From JAGSPQ01 sp038206395 (GTDB lineage: Bacteria > Myxococcota > Myxococcia > Myxococcales > Myxococcaceae): a DNA stretch of 64,000 nucleotides. The stretch spans positions 1-64,000 of the forward strand of contig JBBRAX010000007.1 of the NCBI GenBank assembly GCA_038206395.1, in the 5' to 3' direction. Below, in pieces: positions 33,228 to 41,600 of the stretch. Position 1 is the stretch's first letter. Each line of letters begins with the position of its first letter. The notes under the pieces are model-generated. The model did no database searches. It was not told where the DNA came from and saw nothing but the letters and a program-made list of their open reading frames with translations. The translations under genes and the position numbers were made by a program.

Positions 33228-33950
33228 GTGCGGTACTTCGTGACCTTCTGGTACTGGCTGATCTTCGTCCCGACGATCATCTTCGGCTGGTGCCTCGCGG
33301 TGCCGCTTTGGCTTCTCACGATGCCGTTCGACCCCGCGCAGAACGTGCTGCAGCACTTCGTGCACGGCTGGGTGTTTCAGTATTTGAAGATCTGGCCGGG
33401 CTGGAGCGTGAAGGTCCTTCACCGCGAGCGACTGCCGAAGGGGCCGTGCGTCTACGTGGTGAACCACCAGTCGATGGCCGACGTGGTCGCGGTGATGGGG
33501 CTCTTCACCCAGTACAAGTTCGTCTCGAAAGAGACGCTGTTCGACCTGCCAATCGTGGGCTGGACGATGAAGATGCTGAAGTACATCCGCGTCGAGCGGG
33601 GCAAGCCGCACTCGATGCACCAGATGGTCGAAGAGTGCCGCGCGTGGATCCGCAAGGGCGTACCGGTGCTGATCTTCCCCGAGGGCACGTACTCGGCAGA
33701 TCCAAAGAAGCTGCTGCCGTTCAAGCGAGGGGCCTTCATGGTCGCGCTCGAAGAGAAGGTGCCACTGGTGCCCGTGTTCCTGCGCGGCACCACCGAGCTG
33801 ATTCACGAAGACGGCCCGTGGATGTCGGCCCGCGCGCGGATCACCGTCGAGGTTCAAGAGCCCGTGCTGCCGCTGGAAGGTGAGACGGACGACGCGCTGA
33901 CGAGCCGCGTGCGCCGGCTCTTCGCCGAGAAGTTGGGGAAAGAGCTGTAA
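33228..33950 (+). CDS. plsC: 1-acyl-sn-glycerol-3-phosphate acyltransferase (PlsC family)
   Basis: 240 aa. An N-terminal membrane segment (YWLIFVPTIIFGWCLAVPLW) precedes the acyltransferase block I NHQSMADVVAVMG (HX4D), block II region FVSKETLFDLPIVGWTM, and block III VLIFPEGTYSADPKKLLPFKRG. It acylates lysophosphatidate (or a similar lysophospholipid) at the inner membrane. GTG start at 33228, 4 bp after the SDR stop, so co-translation is likely. A second, more divergent acyltransferase is at 59457-60302. Confidence 0.9.
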   Translation: MRYFVTFWYWLIFVPTIIFGWCLAVPLWLLTMPFDPAQNVLQHFVHGWVFQYLKIWPGWSVKVLHRERLPKGPCVYVVNHQSMADVVAVMGLFTQYKFVSKETLFDLPIVGWTMKMLKYIRVERGKPHSMHQMVEECRAWIRKGVPVLIFPEGTYSADPKKLLPFKRGAFMVALEEKVPLVPVFLRGTTELIHEDGPWMSARARITVEVQEPVLPLEGETDDALTSRVRRLFAEKLGKEL

Positions 33951-33960
33951 GGATTCCCCC

Positions 33961-33974
33961 GTTCATCCCGAGAG
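33961..33974 (+). repeat. Half copy of the interspersed repeat
   Basis: GTTCATCCCGAGAG lies 10 bp after the PlsC stop and directly before the 6-bp tandem array. Together with the full copy at 34073 it brackets the array. Confidence 0.7.
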
Positions 33975-34072
33975 CTTTCCCCGTCCCCGTCCCCGTCCCC
34001 GTCCCCGTCCCCGTCCCCGTCCCCGTCCCCGTCCCCGTCCCCGTCCCCGTCCCCGTCCCCGTCCCCGTCCCC
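33975..34072. repeat. Tandem array of CCGTCC hexamers
   Basis: About 15 nearly perfect copies of a 6-bp unit (CCGTCC / CCCCGT register), without interruption from about 33981 to 34072. It is intergenic, between the PlsC stop and a propeller lipoprotein stop. Being a multiple of six it would not change a frame if transcribed. Such arrays are prone to slippage, so copy number may vary between isolates. Confidence 0.9.
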
Positions 34073-34108
34073 GTTCATCCCGAGAGAAGTCGAGGGATGA
34101 GCCGCCTC
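34073..34108 (+). repeat. Interspersed palindromic repeat, copy 4 (+ orientation)
   Basis: Full-length unit beginning GTTCATCCCGAGAGAAGTCG and ending GAGGGATGAGCCGCCTC. It sits 8 bp beyond the 3' end of the minus-strand lipoprotein gene 34116-35375, whose 5' end carries another copy in the opposite orientation. Confidence 0.85.
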
Positions 34109-34115
34109 GGTGCCC

Positions 34116-35375
34116 CTACGGAAAGATGGCCCCGGTGACGAAGCGCCCGACGCCGTGAAGCGTGTTGGTCTCGGTCACCTCTGTCCACGTGATGCCGTCG
34201 GCGGACGACTTCCGAATCGGAATCGGTGGTGACGGGTACTGATAGCGCAGCGCGATGAAGTGGTTCTTCTGGTCGTAGTGCAGGGCGTCGATCGACGACG
34301 TCGGCGTGCCGGTGTTCCACTGCGTGCCGTTCGCGGAAGAGAGGAGGAAGCGGGTGTACGGTGACGCCGGCCGCGTGCCGCCCAGGTACGCCGTGCCGTC
34401 TTTCACTGTCATACCGGCGGTGCCGGACGAGTCGACTCCGGCGACGGCCGTCCACGACGTCGAGCCGTTGGCGAGGAAGCCGAGCGCGTCGCCGAACGGC
34501 GCGTAGAAGCCGCCGTGCGACGCCACGTAGATGATGTCGTTCGCGGTGCGGTTCATCAGCGAAGGGATTTCCGTCCACGTGGCGCCGTCGGTCGAGATGC
34601 CCGAGATGTGCATCGCGGGGGTTGCGTAGGAATTGCCGACGGTGACGAAGCGGCCTCCGCCGAACGCGATCGCGCGGTGGTGAAACGCCATGTAGCCGGC
34701 CGGGCACGCCCAGGTGATTCCATCGGAGGACCAGCAGCGGGCGCCGTTTCCTCCGGCGGCGACGAAGCGGTTGTTGCCGTACGCGCAGCCGCCGAACCAG
34801 CTCGCCTTCGGACGCCCGCCCATGCCGTCGAGCGTCACCAGCGTCGTCCACGTCGAGCCGTTCGTGGTCGAGCGGAACGTTGCGTCGCCCTGGCCTCCCA
34901 CAGCGAGGAAGCGGCCCTCGCCGTAGCAGAGGCCGCGGATCATCGTGTCGGTGTGGCCGTCTGACCAGTCTGGGTCTGACGGCGGCTTGTCCTGCACGTT
35001 TCCCTGGATCGTCACGTTGCCGTCCGTCGTGAAATAGCGGCGATCTCCGCCGACTCCGACGGTGATCAGCGTGCCCGCATCGACCGTCGAGCCGACTCCG
35101 CCGCCGGTTCCGACTCCGCCGCCGGTTCCGACTCCACCGCCGGTTCCGACTCCACCACCGGTTCCGACTCCGCCGCCGGCTCCGATTCCACCACCGGTTC
35201 CGACTCCGCCACCGGTTCCGACTCCGCCGCCGGTTCCGACTCCGCCCCCGGTTCCGATTCCACCGCCCGACCCGGGGCCGCCACCCTCACCACCGTCTTC
35301 TCCGCCGGTGACCATGCCCGAACAGCCGGCCAGGACGACCGCAGCGATCACTGCCGGGACACCCAGGTGTCTCAT
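34116..35375 (-). CDS. Lipoprotein with VGTGGG linker and BNR-like beta-propeller
   Basis: 419 aa. The lipoprotein signal MRHLGVPAVIAAVVLAGCSG (Cys18) starts at an ATG lying inside a palindromic repeat, with GAGGG just upstream; no better start codon exists. Residues about 38-95 are VGTGGG/IGTGGG repeats encoded by an 18-bp tandem repeat. The rest is a propeller of WSDGHTD / FRSTTNGSTWTTL / CWSSDGITWACP / ISTDGATWTEI / LSSANGTQWNTG units, the Ser-x-Asp-Gly-x-Thr-Trp pattern of sialidase/BNR repeats. Probably surface exposed; ligand unknown. Confidence 0.82.
   Translation of the reverse strand: MRHLGVPAVIAAVVLAGCSGMVTGGEDGGEGGGPGSGGGIGTGGGVGTGGGVGTGGGVGTGGGIGAGGGVGTGGGVGTGGGVGTGGGVGTGGGVGSTVDAGTLITVGVGGDRRYFTTDGNVTIQGNVQDKPPSDPDWSDGHTDTMIRGLCYGEGRFLAVGGQGDATFRSTTNGSTWTTLVTLDGMGGRPKASWFGGCAYGNNRFVAAGGNGARCWSSDGITWACPAGYMAFHHRAIAFGGGRFVTVGNSYATPAMHISGISTDGATWTEIPSLMNRTANDIIYVASHGGFYAPFGDALGFLANGSTSWTAVAGVDSSGTAGMTVKDGTAYLGGTRPASPYTRFLLSSANGTQWNTGTPTSSIDALHYDQKNHFIALRYQYPSPPIPIRKSSADGITWTEVTETNTLHGVGRFVTGAIFP
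35090..35270 (-). repeat. 18-bp coding tandem repeat (VGTGGG)
   Basis: About ten copies of an 18-bp unit read on the plus strand as CCGACTCCGCCGCCGGTT with minor A/G variants. Each codes for the hexapeptide VGTGGG in the lipoprotein linker. Copy number changes would lengthen or shorten the linker in frame. Confidence 0.85.
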
Positions 35376-35424
35376 CCCTCGACTTCTCTCGGGATGAACG
35401 GAAACGGTTCTCTCGGGATGAACG
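35371..35424 (-). repeat. Interspersed palindromic repeat, copy 5 (- orientation) plus a half copy
   Basis: CTCATCCCTCGACTTCTCTC followed by GGGATGAACGG (35371-35401), then a second arm CTCTCGGGATGAACGG at 35409-35424. The minus-strand ATG of the adjacent lipoprotein is 35373-35375, inside the first arm. Confidence 0.85.
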
Positions 35425-35464
35425 GGGCCTGCTCCTTTCTTCCCCATCCGTGCCTCTTGGCTGC

Positions 35465-36946
35465 TCAAACGAACAACCCGTCGATTCTCCTGGGTGCAGC
35501 GCGCTTGGCGAGGAAGCCCTTCAGCCCGAACTCGGGGCCACCCACGACGCCGGCCATGTCGAGCACGCTGTTGAGCAGCTGGCTGACGTTGAACTGCGAC
35601 GCCGTGTAGAAGTTCGCGTTCGCAGCGCCGGCGCGGAAGTGGAACCCTTTCTTCGCGGCGCCGAGGTTACCGGCGAGCACGTAGCCCATCTTCGCGTGGT
35701 AGTGCCCGAGGCCTTCGCCGAAGTCCGTGGCGAGAATGACCAGTGAGTTGTCCAGCACCGTCGTCCCCTGCCCTTCCGGGAAAGAGTCGAGCTCACCCAG
35801 CAGCGCCGCGAACTGCTGCACGAAGAAGCGGTACCCATCGAGCAACCGCGTGTCGAACGTCGTCGCGTTGGCGTCGCGTCCCGGCCGCAGGAACTGCGTC
35901 GTCCCTGGCAGCGGGTCGCCGTGCACCATCGCGTGCCAGTCGTAGCTGGTGGTGTTCGCGTTCAGCGTGTTGTCGAGGCTCGCGATCCCGAACCGCGGGC
36001 TCTGCTGATTCGCGAACTCCAGGCGCCCCACCGGCGCCAGGTTGCACGCCATCGCCTGCGCGAGAATCTTTACCTGCGGCGGAGTCGCCTGGTCCATGCG
36101 CGGCATCGTCAGCGCGTTGATTCCCGTCGGCCGCGCGCACGTGGGCGGCGGCACCGTCGTCAGCTCGATCGTCCGGATGCGCGCCGCGTGCTCGTCGAGC
36201 CGCCGCTGGTCATCGGCCCCGAGCCCCTTCCGCAGGTCGCCGAATTCGCCACGCACCGCATCGAGGACGCTCTTGTTGCGCGCCTTCAACTCACGCATCG
36301 CCTGCTCGGCCTGCATGTTTCCCGGCGTCACGTTCGCGAAGAGGCGGTTGAACGCGGTCGTCGGGTTGCACTCGAGGCTCACCGCCGTCGCGCGGCTCTC
36401 GAAGCAGAACCGGCTCGGCACCTTGCCCTGCCCTCGGTCGCCATCGATGCCGAGGTCCACCGAAGCAAACGGATGCGCGGCGAAGAGGCTCGTGCCGATG
36501 CGCTGCTCGATGGACTCGGCGTTCGCTCCGCCGTTGGTGGTGAGGTCGCTGCGAATCTCGCTGACGCTGTTCGTGTTCGTCGTCGGAAACGCGCCAGTGG
36601 TCAGGGTGCCGGTGAGCGCCGCTTCGCTCTTGCCCGGATGCCCGAACTCGAAGCCGCTGCCGCCTTCGCTGAGCATCGCGTTGTCGAGATCCGACACGAA
36701 GAGGCACCGGCTCTTGAAGGGTTCGAGCGGCGCAGTGACGTACGGAAGCGTGAACGTGTTGCCGACCGCCGACGGCTTCCACATCGCGACGGGGATCCCC
36801 ATCTGGTAGGTGACGACGATCACGCGCTTCGGACGCGTCGGCGACGTCTGCGCCCACGCTTCGTTCTCGAACAGCTCGAGCCACGGCAGCGCCATCGCGA
36901 GGCCGCCCAGGCCTTGAAGAATGCGACGCCGGGAATGACGGCTCAT
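35465..36946 (-). CDS. DUF1552 domain protein with Tat-like signal
   Basis: 493 aa. The N-terminus SRHSRRRILQGLGGLAMALPW resembles a twin-arginine signal (RRRILQ), followed by the DUF1552 domain: KRVIVVTYQMGIPVAMWKP, FGHPGKSEAALTGTL, HAMVHGDPLPG and LVILATDFGEGLGHYHAKMG. The domain belongs to the alkaline-phosphatase-like/DUF1501 group in layout, but no enzyme role is proven. The ATG at 36946 overlaps the stop of the DUF1592 gene (ATGA). The two families are known to travel together in Myxococcota and Planctomycetota. Confidence 0.88.
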   Translation of the reverse strand: MSRHSRRRILQGLGGLAMALPWLELFENEAWAQTSPTRPKRVIVVTYQMGIPVAMWKPSAVGNTFTLPYVTAPLEPFKSRCLFVSDLDNAMLSEGGSGFEFGHPGKSEAALTGTLTTGAFPTTNTNSVSEIRSDLTTNGGANAESIEQRIGTSLFAAHPFASVDLGIDGDRGQGKVPSRFCFESRATAVSLECNPTTAFNRLFANVTPGNMQAEQAMRELKARNKSVLDAVRGEFGDLRKGLGADDQRRLDEHAARIRTIELTTVPPPTCARPTGINALTMPRMDQATPPQVKILAQAMACNLAPVGRLEFANQQSPRFGIASLDNTLNANTTSYDWHAMVHGDPLPGTTQFLRPGRDANATTFDTRLLDGYRFFVQQFAALLGELDSFPEGQGTTVLDNSLVILATDFGEGLGHYHAKMGYVLAGNLGAAKKGFHFRAGAANANFYTASQFNVSQLLNSVLDMAGVVGGPEFGLKGFLAKRAAPRRIDGLFV

Positions 36947-38649
36947 GGCTGCTCCAGCGAACGGCGGTAGAGGAATGCGTCGGTGGTGGTCAGCGAGACC
37001 ATCAGCTCGCGCAGGTCGCCTTTGCTCTTCACGACCAGGTCTTTCAGCGTCGCGACGCTGCACGCGTCTTCCGCGGCTTCGAACCGGCCCATCGAGGCGC
37101 GGAACCAGTGCAGCGCGTAGCAGCCCTGCACCTTCTGACTGTCTGCCAGCAGCGCGATCAGCGCGTCGGCGCCCAGGTACGGCTTCAAGCCCTGACCGAG
37201 GTCGATCGATCCAGAAGGATCGATGGTCGAGTCGTTCTCGGTCGCGCGGAACTGGCCGGCCGCGTCGAAGTTCTCGAGCGCGAGGCCGATGGGGTTGATC
37301 TGCCGGTGACAGCCCGCGCAGTCGCTTCGGGTGGTCAGCGGAGCCAACCTTTCTCTCGCCGTCTTCGCCATGCTGGTGTCCTTCAGCGGCCCCGAGGTGT
37401 CGACGTTCGCAGGCAGCACCAGCTCGTGCTCGCACAGCACCGAGTTGCGGAAGAAGTTGCCGCGATGAATCGGAGAGGTCTGGTTCGGCTTCGCCAGCGC
37501 CGCCATCACCGACGCGCGCGTCAAGAGCCCGCGGCGATTCGGAATCTCGCGCGCCGTCCACCCCGTGCCCGCCCCGGCAGCGAGCCCGTAGAACCCCGCC
37601 AACACCGGATCCACCGGCAGCGACGGGCTGCCCAGCAGCGCCTTCAAGCTGCCATCGCCCTCGTTCAGCACGTACTTCAAGAGCTCTTCCGGCTCGCGCA
37701 AGAGGCTCGCCTCGACCGCCGGCGTGTAGCCGGGGAACAGCGTCGCGTCCTTGCCCGCCGCCGCTTCGTAGAGGTGCAGCCAGTCGCGGTGAAACGCAGA
37801 CATCACCTCGACGAACTTCGGGCCGGCCATCAACCGCCGCGCCTGCGCTGTCACCTGGGCCGCCGTCGACAGCTCGCCCGCCGCTGCCTTCGCGAGCAGC
37901 TCTTCGTCCGGGCTGCTGTTGAGGAAGAGGTACGACAGCCGGCTCGCCATCTCGTAGCCAGTGAGGGCCGAGGTGCCAGTGATGGACGAGGGGCCGGCGC
38001 CGCGCTCGACGCGGTAGAGCATCGCGGGCGACTGCACGAAGAACTGGACCACCGTCGCCCAGGCTTTCGTCGCGCCCTGGGTCGCGCGCAGGCCAGTGTA
38101 GAGGCCCTTCGCGATCGCTGCCTCGTCGGTGGTGACCGCCCGCCGGTACGCCGCGCTGCCGAACTTCGTGATGAAGGCGTCGACGCAGCCGTCGATCTGC
38201 GAATCGGGAATCGGCGTCGCGAGCGTGCACGGCAACAGCCCGCGCAGGTACGGCTCGGGAGCGGCGAGAATCGTGGTCGCGATCCGTTCAGCGTTGTCTT
38301 CGATCGCGTTGCTCTGCGCCGTGTTCACCGTGTTCGCGTCAGCGTCGTTGACGAAGCCCTTCGAGATCACCGTCGTGGGAAACACCGAGCCATTCACCAG
38401 CGCCGGTGAGAGCGTCGGGCCGAAAAGAGCGGTGAGGCTGTTCTGGTACTGCTGCGTCGACAAGCGCCGCAGCGGCTGCGTCGGCAACACGCGCTGCTCA
38501 CATGCCTTCGTAACGGGGTCGACCGGGACGTCAATGGGCGGGTCGACCGGTGGGTCGACCACGGGCTTGCCAGGGGGGACGTCGATCTTCCCCTGGCACC
38601 CGACCAGAACGAGAACTGCCAGCAGCCTGAGCCCCATGCCCCACAGCAT
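36943..38649 (-). CDS. DUF1587/1595/1592/1588/1585 multi-domain lipoprotein
   Basis: 568 aa from an internal ATG that gives MLWGMGLRLLAVLVLVGCQG, a lipoprotein signal with lipobox LVGC; a longer frame begins at 38721 inside a palindromic repeat. The domain series is recognisable: PLRRLSTQQYQNSLTALFG (DUF1587), SAAYRRAVTTDE (DUF1595), GYEMASRLSYLFLNSSPDEEL (DUF1592), RRGLLTRASVMAALAKPNQTSPIHRG with DCAGCHRQINPIGLALENFD (DUF1588, one heme-type CxxCH), and a C-terminal DUF1585. It probably works with the coupled DUF1552 protein at the envelope; substrate unknown. Confidence 0.86.
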   Translation of the reverse strand: MLWGMGLRLLAVLVLVGCQGKIDVPPGKPVVDPPVDPPIDVPVDPVTKACEQRVLPTQPLRRLSTQQYQNSLTALFGPTLSPALVNGSVFPTTVISKGFVNDADANTVNTAQSNAIEDNAERIATTILAAPEPYLRGLLPCTLATPIPDSQIDGCVDAFITKFGSAAYRRAVTTDEAAIAKGLYTGLRATQGATKAWATVVQFFVQSPAMLYRVERGAGPSSITGTSALTGYEMASRLSYLFLNSSPDEELLAKAAAGELSTAAQVTAQARRLMAGPKFVEVMSAFHRDWLHLYEAAAGKDATLFPGYTPAVEASLLREPEELLKYVLNEGDGSLKALLGSPSLPVDPVLAGFYGLAAGAGTGWTAREIPNRRGLLTRASVMAALAKPNQTSPIHRGNFFRNSVLCEHELVLPANVDTSGPLKDTSMAKTARERLAPLTTRSDCAGCHRQINPIGLALENFDAAGQFRATENDSTIDPSGSIDLGQGLKPYLGADALIALLADSQKVQGCYALHWFRASMGRFEAAEDACSVATLKDLVVKSKGDLRELMVSLTTTDAFLYRRSLEQP

Positions 38650-38710
38650 TCCAAGCCCTGCGCCGCGATGCATCCGCCTTGCGGCCCGATGGTGGGCAGA
38701 TGTGCGCACC

Positions 38711-38747
38711 GAGGATCTCATCCCTCGACTGCTCTCGGGATGAACGG
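38711..38747 (-). repeat. Interspersed palindromic repeat, copy 6 (- orientation)
   Basis: CTCATCCCTCGACTGCTCTC then GGGATGAACGG, differing from copy 5 by one base (CTGC for CTTC). It lies between the DUF1592 gene and the M14 carboxypeptidase stop at 38765. The earliest in-frame ATG for the DUF1592 gene (38719-38721) is inside this arm. Confidence 0.85.
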
Positions 38748-38764
38748 ATTGCTCATTTCTCGTC

Positions 38765-40495
38765 TCACCAGCTTTCGGCGCGGAACACCGGCATCAGGTT
38801 CATCCGTTCGTCCCAAGTCGCGTGACGCTGCGTGAAGAAGCCGAGCCGCAGCTCGGGGCTCTTCGCGAACTCGGGGTCTTTGAGCCGGGCGTTGAACTCG
38901 GCGAGCACCTTCGGGTTTTTCAGCATCTCGCGCGCGACGACTTCCGCCACGTAGTCCTCGAGGTACTCCTTCTGCTCGAAGTGCGCGTTGAAGTAGCCCC
39001 ACGAGACGAGTGAGTCGGGCGCAGAAGGCTCCAACAGCTGCGTCAGCAGCCCGACGTTCACCTGCGCCGCGGGAATGAAGATCGAACCCGCCGGCACATC
39101 GCGCGGCTCGTCCTTCCACTCGCCCTGCGCCTGCACCGTGTGCCGGCCTTCACTGGGGCTCAGCCGAAACTTCGACTTCGTGACCCGAAAAGCCTGCAGC
39201 GGCGCCTGCGCGCGGGCCTTCGTCACTGCCTCGACGCGGAAGCCGTGGATCTTCAATTTCTGCGTCACGAGCGCCGCCTGCCCTGGCATCACCACCCAGC
39301 CCGCCTTCGGCACGCGCGCCTTGAATGCCGGAACCACTTCTGTGAGCAGCGTCTCCTTCCAGACCTTCGGCTTCGTGTCGTCGTAGCGAACCCACGTCTT
39401 GCCGCTAACCGTCGACTGCTCCTGGGTGTACGCGTAGCCCAAGAACTCGAAGTCCTTCGTCGCCTTGCCGTTCTCCCACGCGAGCACGACGTCGGTGCCG
39501 CCCGCCCTCAGGTCTTCGGCTTCCGCTTCCTGCGCTGCCTTGCGCCAGGCCGCTCCTTCGGCCGCCGCGTGCTCGAGCATCAGCGCCGCTACGTCGTACG
39601 TCGCCTTCACGCGCGTCGCGTAGTCCTTCCACGAATGGGTCTCGATCAGCACGCCGACGCGGTGACGCGCGCCCCAGTACGCGTGAGAGAAGCGCGGCGG
39701 AGGCACCCCGAAGCCGAAGCCCGACAGCGGCTCATCGTCCTTGATGAACGACGGGTAGAAGTCGAGCGGCAGGTGGCCCTTCGCCGTCATCTCTCTGAGC
39801 AGCGAGTCGCTGAGCGCGAGGCCCAGGGTGTTGAGCGCAGGGGTGCTGGCGAAGCGGGGCTCGAGGGTGATGCCGAGGGTGGGCTGAAACTTCGCTCCGT
39901 CGGTGACGTGAAGGTCGGCGAAGAGAATCGGGTCGTACTTCTGCAGCAACGTCAACATCGCCTGCATCTCGGGCGCTTCCGCCTTTACCCAGTCGCGGTT
40001 CAGGTTCAGGTTCTGCGACGTCACCCGCCAGCCCATCTGCTCGGGGCCGACCTGGTTCGGGCGGTGGTTCGGGCCAAAACGTTCATGGCCGTCGACGTTG
40101 AACACCGGCACGAAGACGAAGGTCACCTTGCTCAAGAGTCCCGGCGACTGCTTGCCGTCGAGCAGCTGCCGCATCAGCCAGAGCCCCGCGTCCTTGCCGT
40201 CGATTTCCCCCGCGTGAATGCCGCCTTCCATCAGCACCACCGGGCGCTGCTTCTTCACGTTCGCCGCGGGCTCCAGAGTGCCGTCGGCGCTGGCGACCAG
40301 GGCAAGCATCGGCCGCCCTTCCGGGGTGACCCCGAACTTCTCGCACTTCACCTTGCCCGGGAAACGCTTCGGAAACGCGGCGCACAGCCTCTCGACCTCC
40401 TCGTACCGCCCCGTCTGTTTCCAGCCCGAGGTTTCAGCGAGGGTTTTGAGGGGGTCGGCGACGGCCAGCAGAATCAGCGAGGCAATAAGCGACAT
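38765..40495 (-). CDS. Secreted M14-family zinc carboxypeptidase
   Basis: 576 aa. The N-terminus MSLIASLILLAVADP is a short signal peptide. The M14 zinc motif is MEGGIHAGEIDGKDAGLWLM (HxxE), with FVFVPVFNVDGHERFG and the third ligand in ILFADLHVTDGAKFQP. The first 330 residues form the catalytic domain; the C-terminal 240 residues (PGQAALVTQKLKIHGFRVE...) form an extra beta-rich domain found in larger M14 members. It likely trims peptides outside the cytoplasm. Its start is divergent from a small membrane protein gene (47 bp). Confidence 0.88.
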   Translation of the reverse strand: MSLIASLILLAVADPLKTLAETSGWKQTGRYEEVERLCAAFPKRFPGKVKCEKFGVTPEGRPMLALVASADGTLEPAANVKKQRPVVLMEGGIHAGEIDGKDAGLWLMRQLLDGKQSPGLLSKVTFVFVPVFNVDGHERFGPNHRPNQVGPEQMGWRVTSQNLNLNRDWVKAEAPEMQAMLTLLQKYDPILFADLHVTDGAKFQPTLGITLEPRFASTPALNTLGLALSDSLLREMTAKGHLPLDFYPSFIKDDEPLSGFGFGVPPPRFSHAYWGARHRVGVLIETHSWKDYATRVKATYDVAALMLEHAAAEGAAWRKAAQEAEAEDLRAGGTDVVLAWENGKATKDFEFLGYAYTQEQSTVSGKTWVRYDDTKPKVWKETLLTEVVPAFKARVPKAGWVVMPGQAALVTQKLKIHGFRVEAVTKARAQAPLQAFRVTKSKFRLSPSEGRHTVQAQGEWKDEPRDVPAGSIFIPAAQVNVGLLTQLLEPSAPDSLVSWGYFNAHFEQKEYLEDYVAEVVAREMLKNPKVLAEFNARLKDPEFAKSPELRLGFFTQRHATWDERMNLMPVFRAESW

Positions 40496-40542
40496 GGCGA
40501 CCTCCTACTCCATCGGGCACGAACCTGAGGTAGATCAGAGCC

Positions 40543-40734
40543 ATGAGCAAATCGAAGAAGAACGCGATGCCGGACTTCGACGCGAACGGCGCGCGCAAGG
40601 TGCTGATGGGAGTCGGCTTGATTGGCGTGGGCCTGCTGACGGCCGCCGCGGTGGGCTTCGTCGTGGTCCGCAAGAAGGAGCTCGAAGACAAGCCGGACAA
40701 CGACTTCTACGCGATGCTGGGCATCGGGGCCTGA
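40543..40734 (+). CDS. Small single-pass membrane protein
   Basis: 63 aa. A basic N-terminus (MSKSKKNAMPDFDANGARK) is followed by one membrane helix, VLMGVGLIGVGLLTAAAVGFVVV, and a charged tail. I recognise no family. It is immediately followed by the SDR gene (GTG 2 bp after the stop), so the pair is probably co-translated. Confidence 0.6.
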   Translation: MSKSKKNAMPDFDANGARKVLMGVGLIGVGLLTAAAVGFVVVRKKELEDKPDNDFYAMLGIGA

Positions 40735-40736
40735 GG

Positions 40737-41600
40737 GTGGCCGCCCAGACGCTGTCGGGAAAGACGGTGCTCATCACCGGAGCCACCAGTGGCATCGGCC
40801 TCGAGGCTGCCGTCGTGATGGCTGCCGCGGGCGCGAAGGTCGTGATGGTGGGAAGAGATCCGGCCCGCACCGAGACAGCGCTGCAAGAGATTCAGCGGCG
40901 GTCGGGCTCGTCGAACATCACGGCGATGCTGTGCGACTTCTCGTCGCAGAAATCGATTCGGGCGCTCGCGGCGGAGTACCGGGCGAAGCACAACCGGCTG
41001 CACATCCTGGTGAACAACGCAGGCATGGTCGCTCCGAAGCGCGTGCTGACGGAAGACGGCATCGAGAGCACCTTCGCGACGAACCACCTCGGCTACTTCC
41101 TGCTCACGAACCTGTTGCTCGATTTGATCGAAGCCAGCGCTCCGGCGCGAATCGTCAACGTGTCGTCGGTGGCCAGCCGCCGCGGCACGATGGACTTCGA
41201 AGACCTCGGGTTCGAGAAGGGCGGCTACGCGATCATGAAGGCGTACGGGCGATCGAAGCTCGGCAACGTGCTCTTCACCAACGAGCTCGCGCGGCGCCTC
41301 GAAGGAAAGGGCGTCACCGTCAACGCGCTTCACCCCGGCGGCGTCGCGACCAACATCTGGAGCAAGGCCCCCGGCTGGACCCAGCCCTTCCTCAACCTGA
41401 TGAAGAAGCTCTTCCTCATCACGCCCGAAGAAGGCGGCGCGACCATCACGCACGTCGCGATGGACCCTGCGCTCGAAGGGAAGACGGGGCTCTACTTCGA
41501 GAAGAACCAGGCCGTGACGCCCGCGAAGCTGGCGCTGGACCCGGCGATCGCCTCGCGGCTCTGGGTCGAGAGCGCGAAGCTGGTCAAGCTACAGGCCTAG
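40737..41600 (+). CDS. Short-chain dehydrogenase (retinol-dehydrogenase-like)
   Basis: 287 aa. NAD(P)-binding VLITGATSGIGLEAAVVMAA, the LVNNAGMV segment, catalytic Ser in RIVNVSSVASRRG and the intact YxxxK in AYGRSKLGNVLFTNELARRL are present. The C-terminal NALHPGGVATNIW and ALEGKTGLYFEKNQ fit the classical RDH/WWOX-like SDRs that reduce hydrophobic ketones or aldehydes. The start is GTG at 40737. The last 12 bp overlap the convergent TIGR02996 gene. Confidence 0.9.
   Translation: MAAQTLSGKTVLITGATSGIGLEAAVVMAAAGAKVVMVGRDPARTETALQEIQRRSGSSNITAMLCDFSSQKSIRALAAEYRAKHNRLHILVNNAGMVAPKRVLTEDGIESTFATNHLGYFLLTNLLLDLIEASAPARIVNVSSVASRRGTMDFEDLGFEKGGYAIMKAYGRSKLGNVLFTNELARRLEGKGVTVNALHPGGVATNIWSKAPGWTQPFLNLMKKLFLITPEEGGATITHVAMDPALEGKTGLYFEKNQAVTPAKLALDPAIASRLWVESAKLVKLQA

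Noticed and set aside
33975..34072. A CRISPR-like repeat array
   Set aside because: The unit is only 6 bp with no unique spacers and no cas genes; it is a simple tandem repeat.
36943..38721. Start of the DUF1592 gene at the repeat ATG (38721)
   Set aside because: The internal ATG at 38649 gives a clean lipoprotein signal; the longer form would add 24 mostly basic residues in front.
34073..38747. An insertion sequence bounded by the palindromic repeats
   Set aside because: No transposase or target-site duplication is visible; the repeats behave like short non-coding elements.
39140..40528. A 462-codon plus-strand open frame
   Set aside because: Antisense to the M14 carboxypeptidase, which has clear zinc-site motifs.
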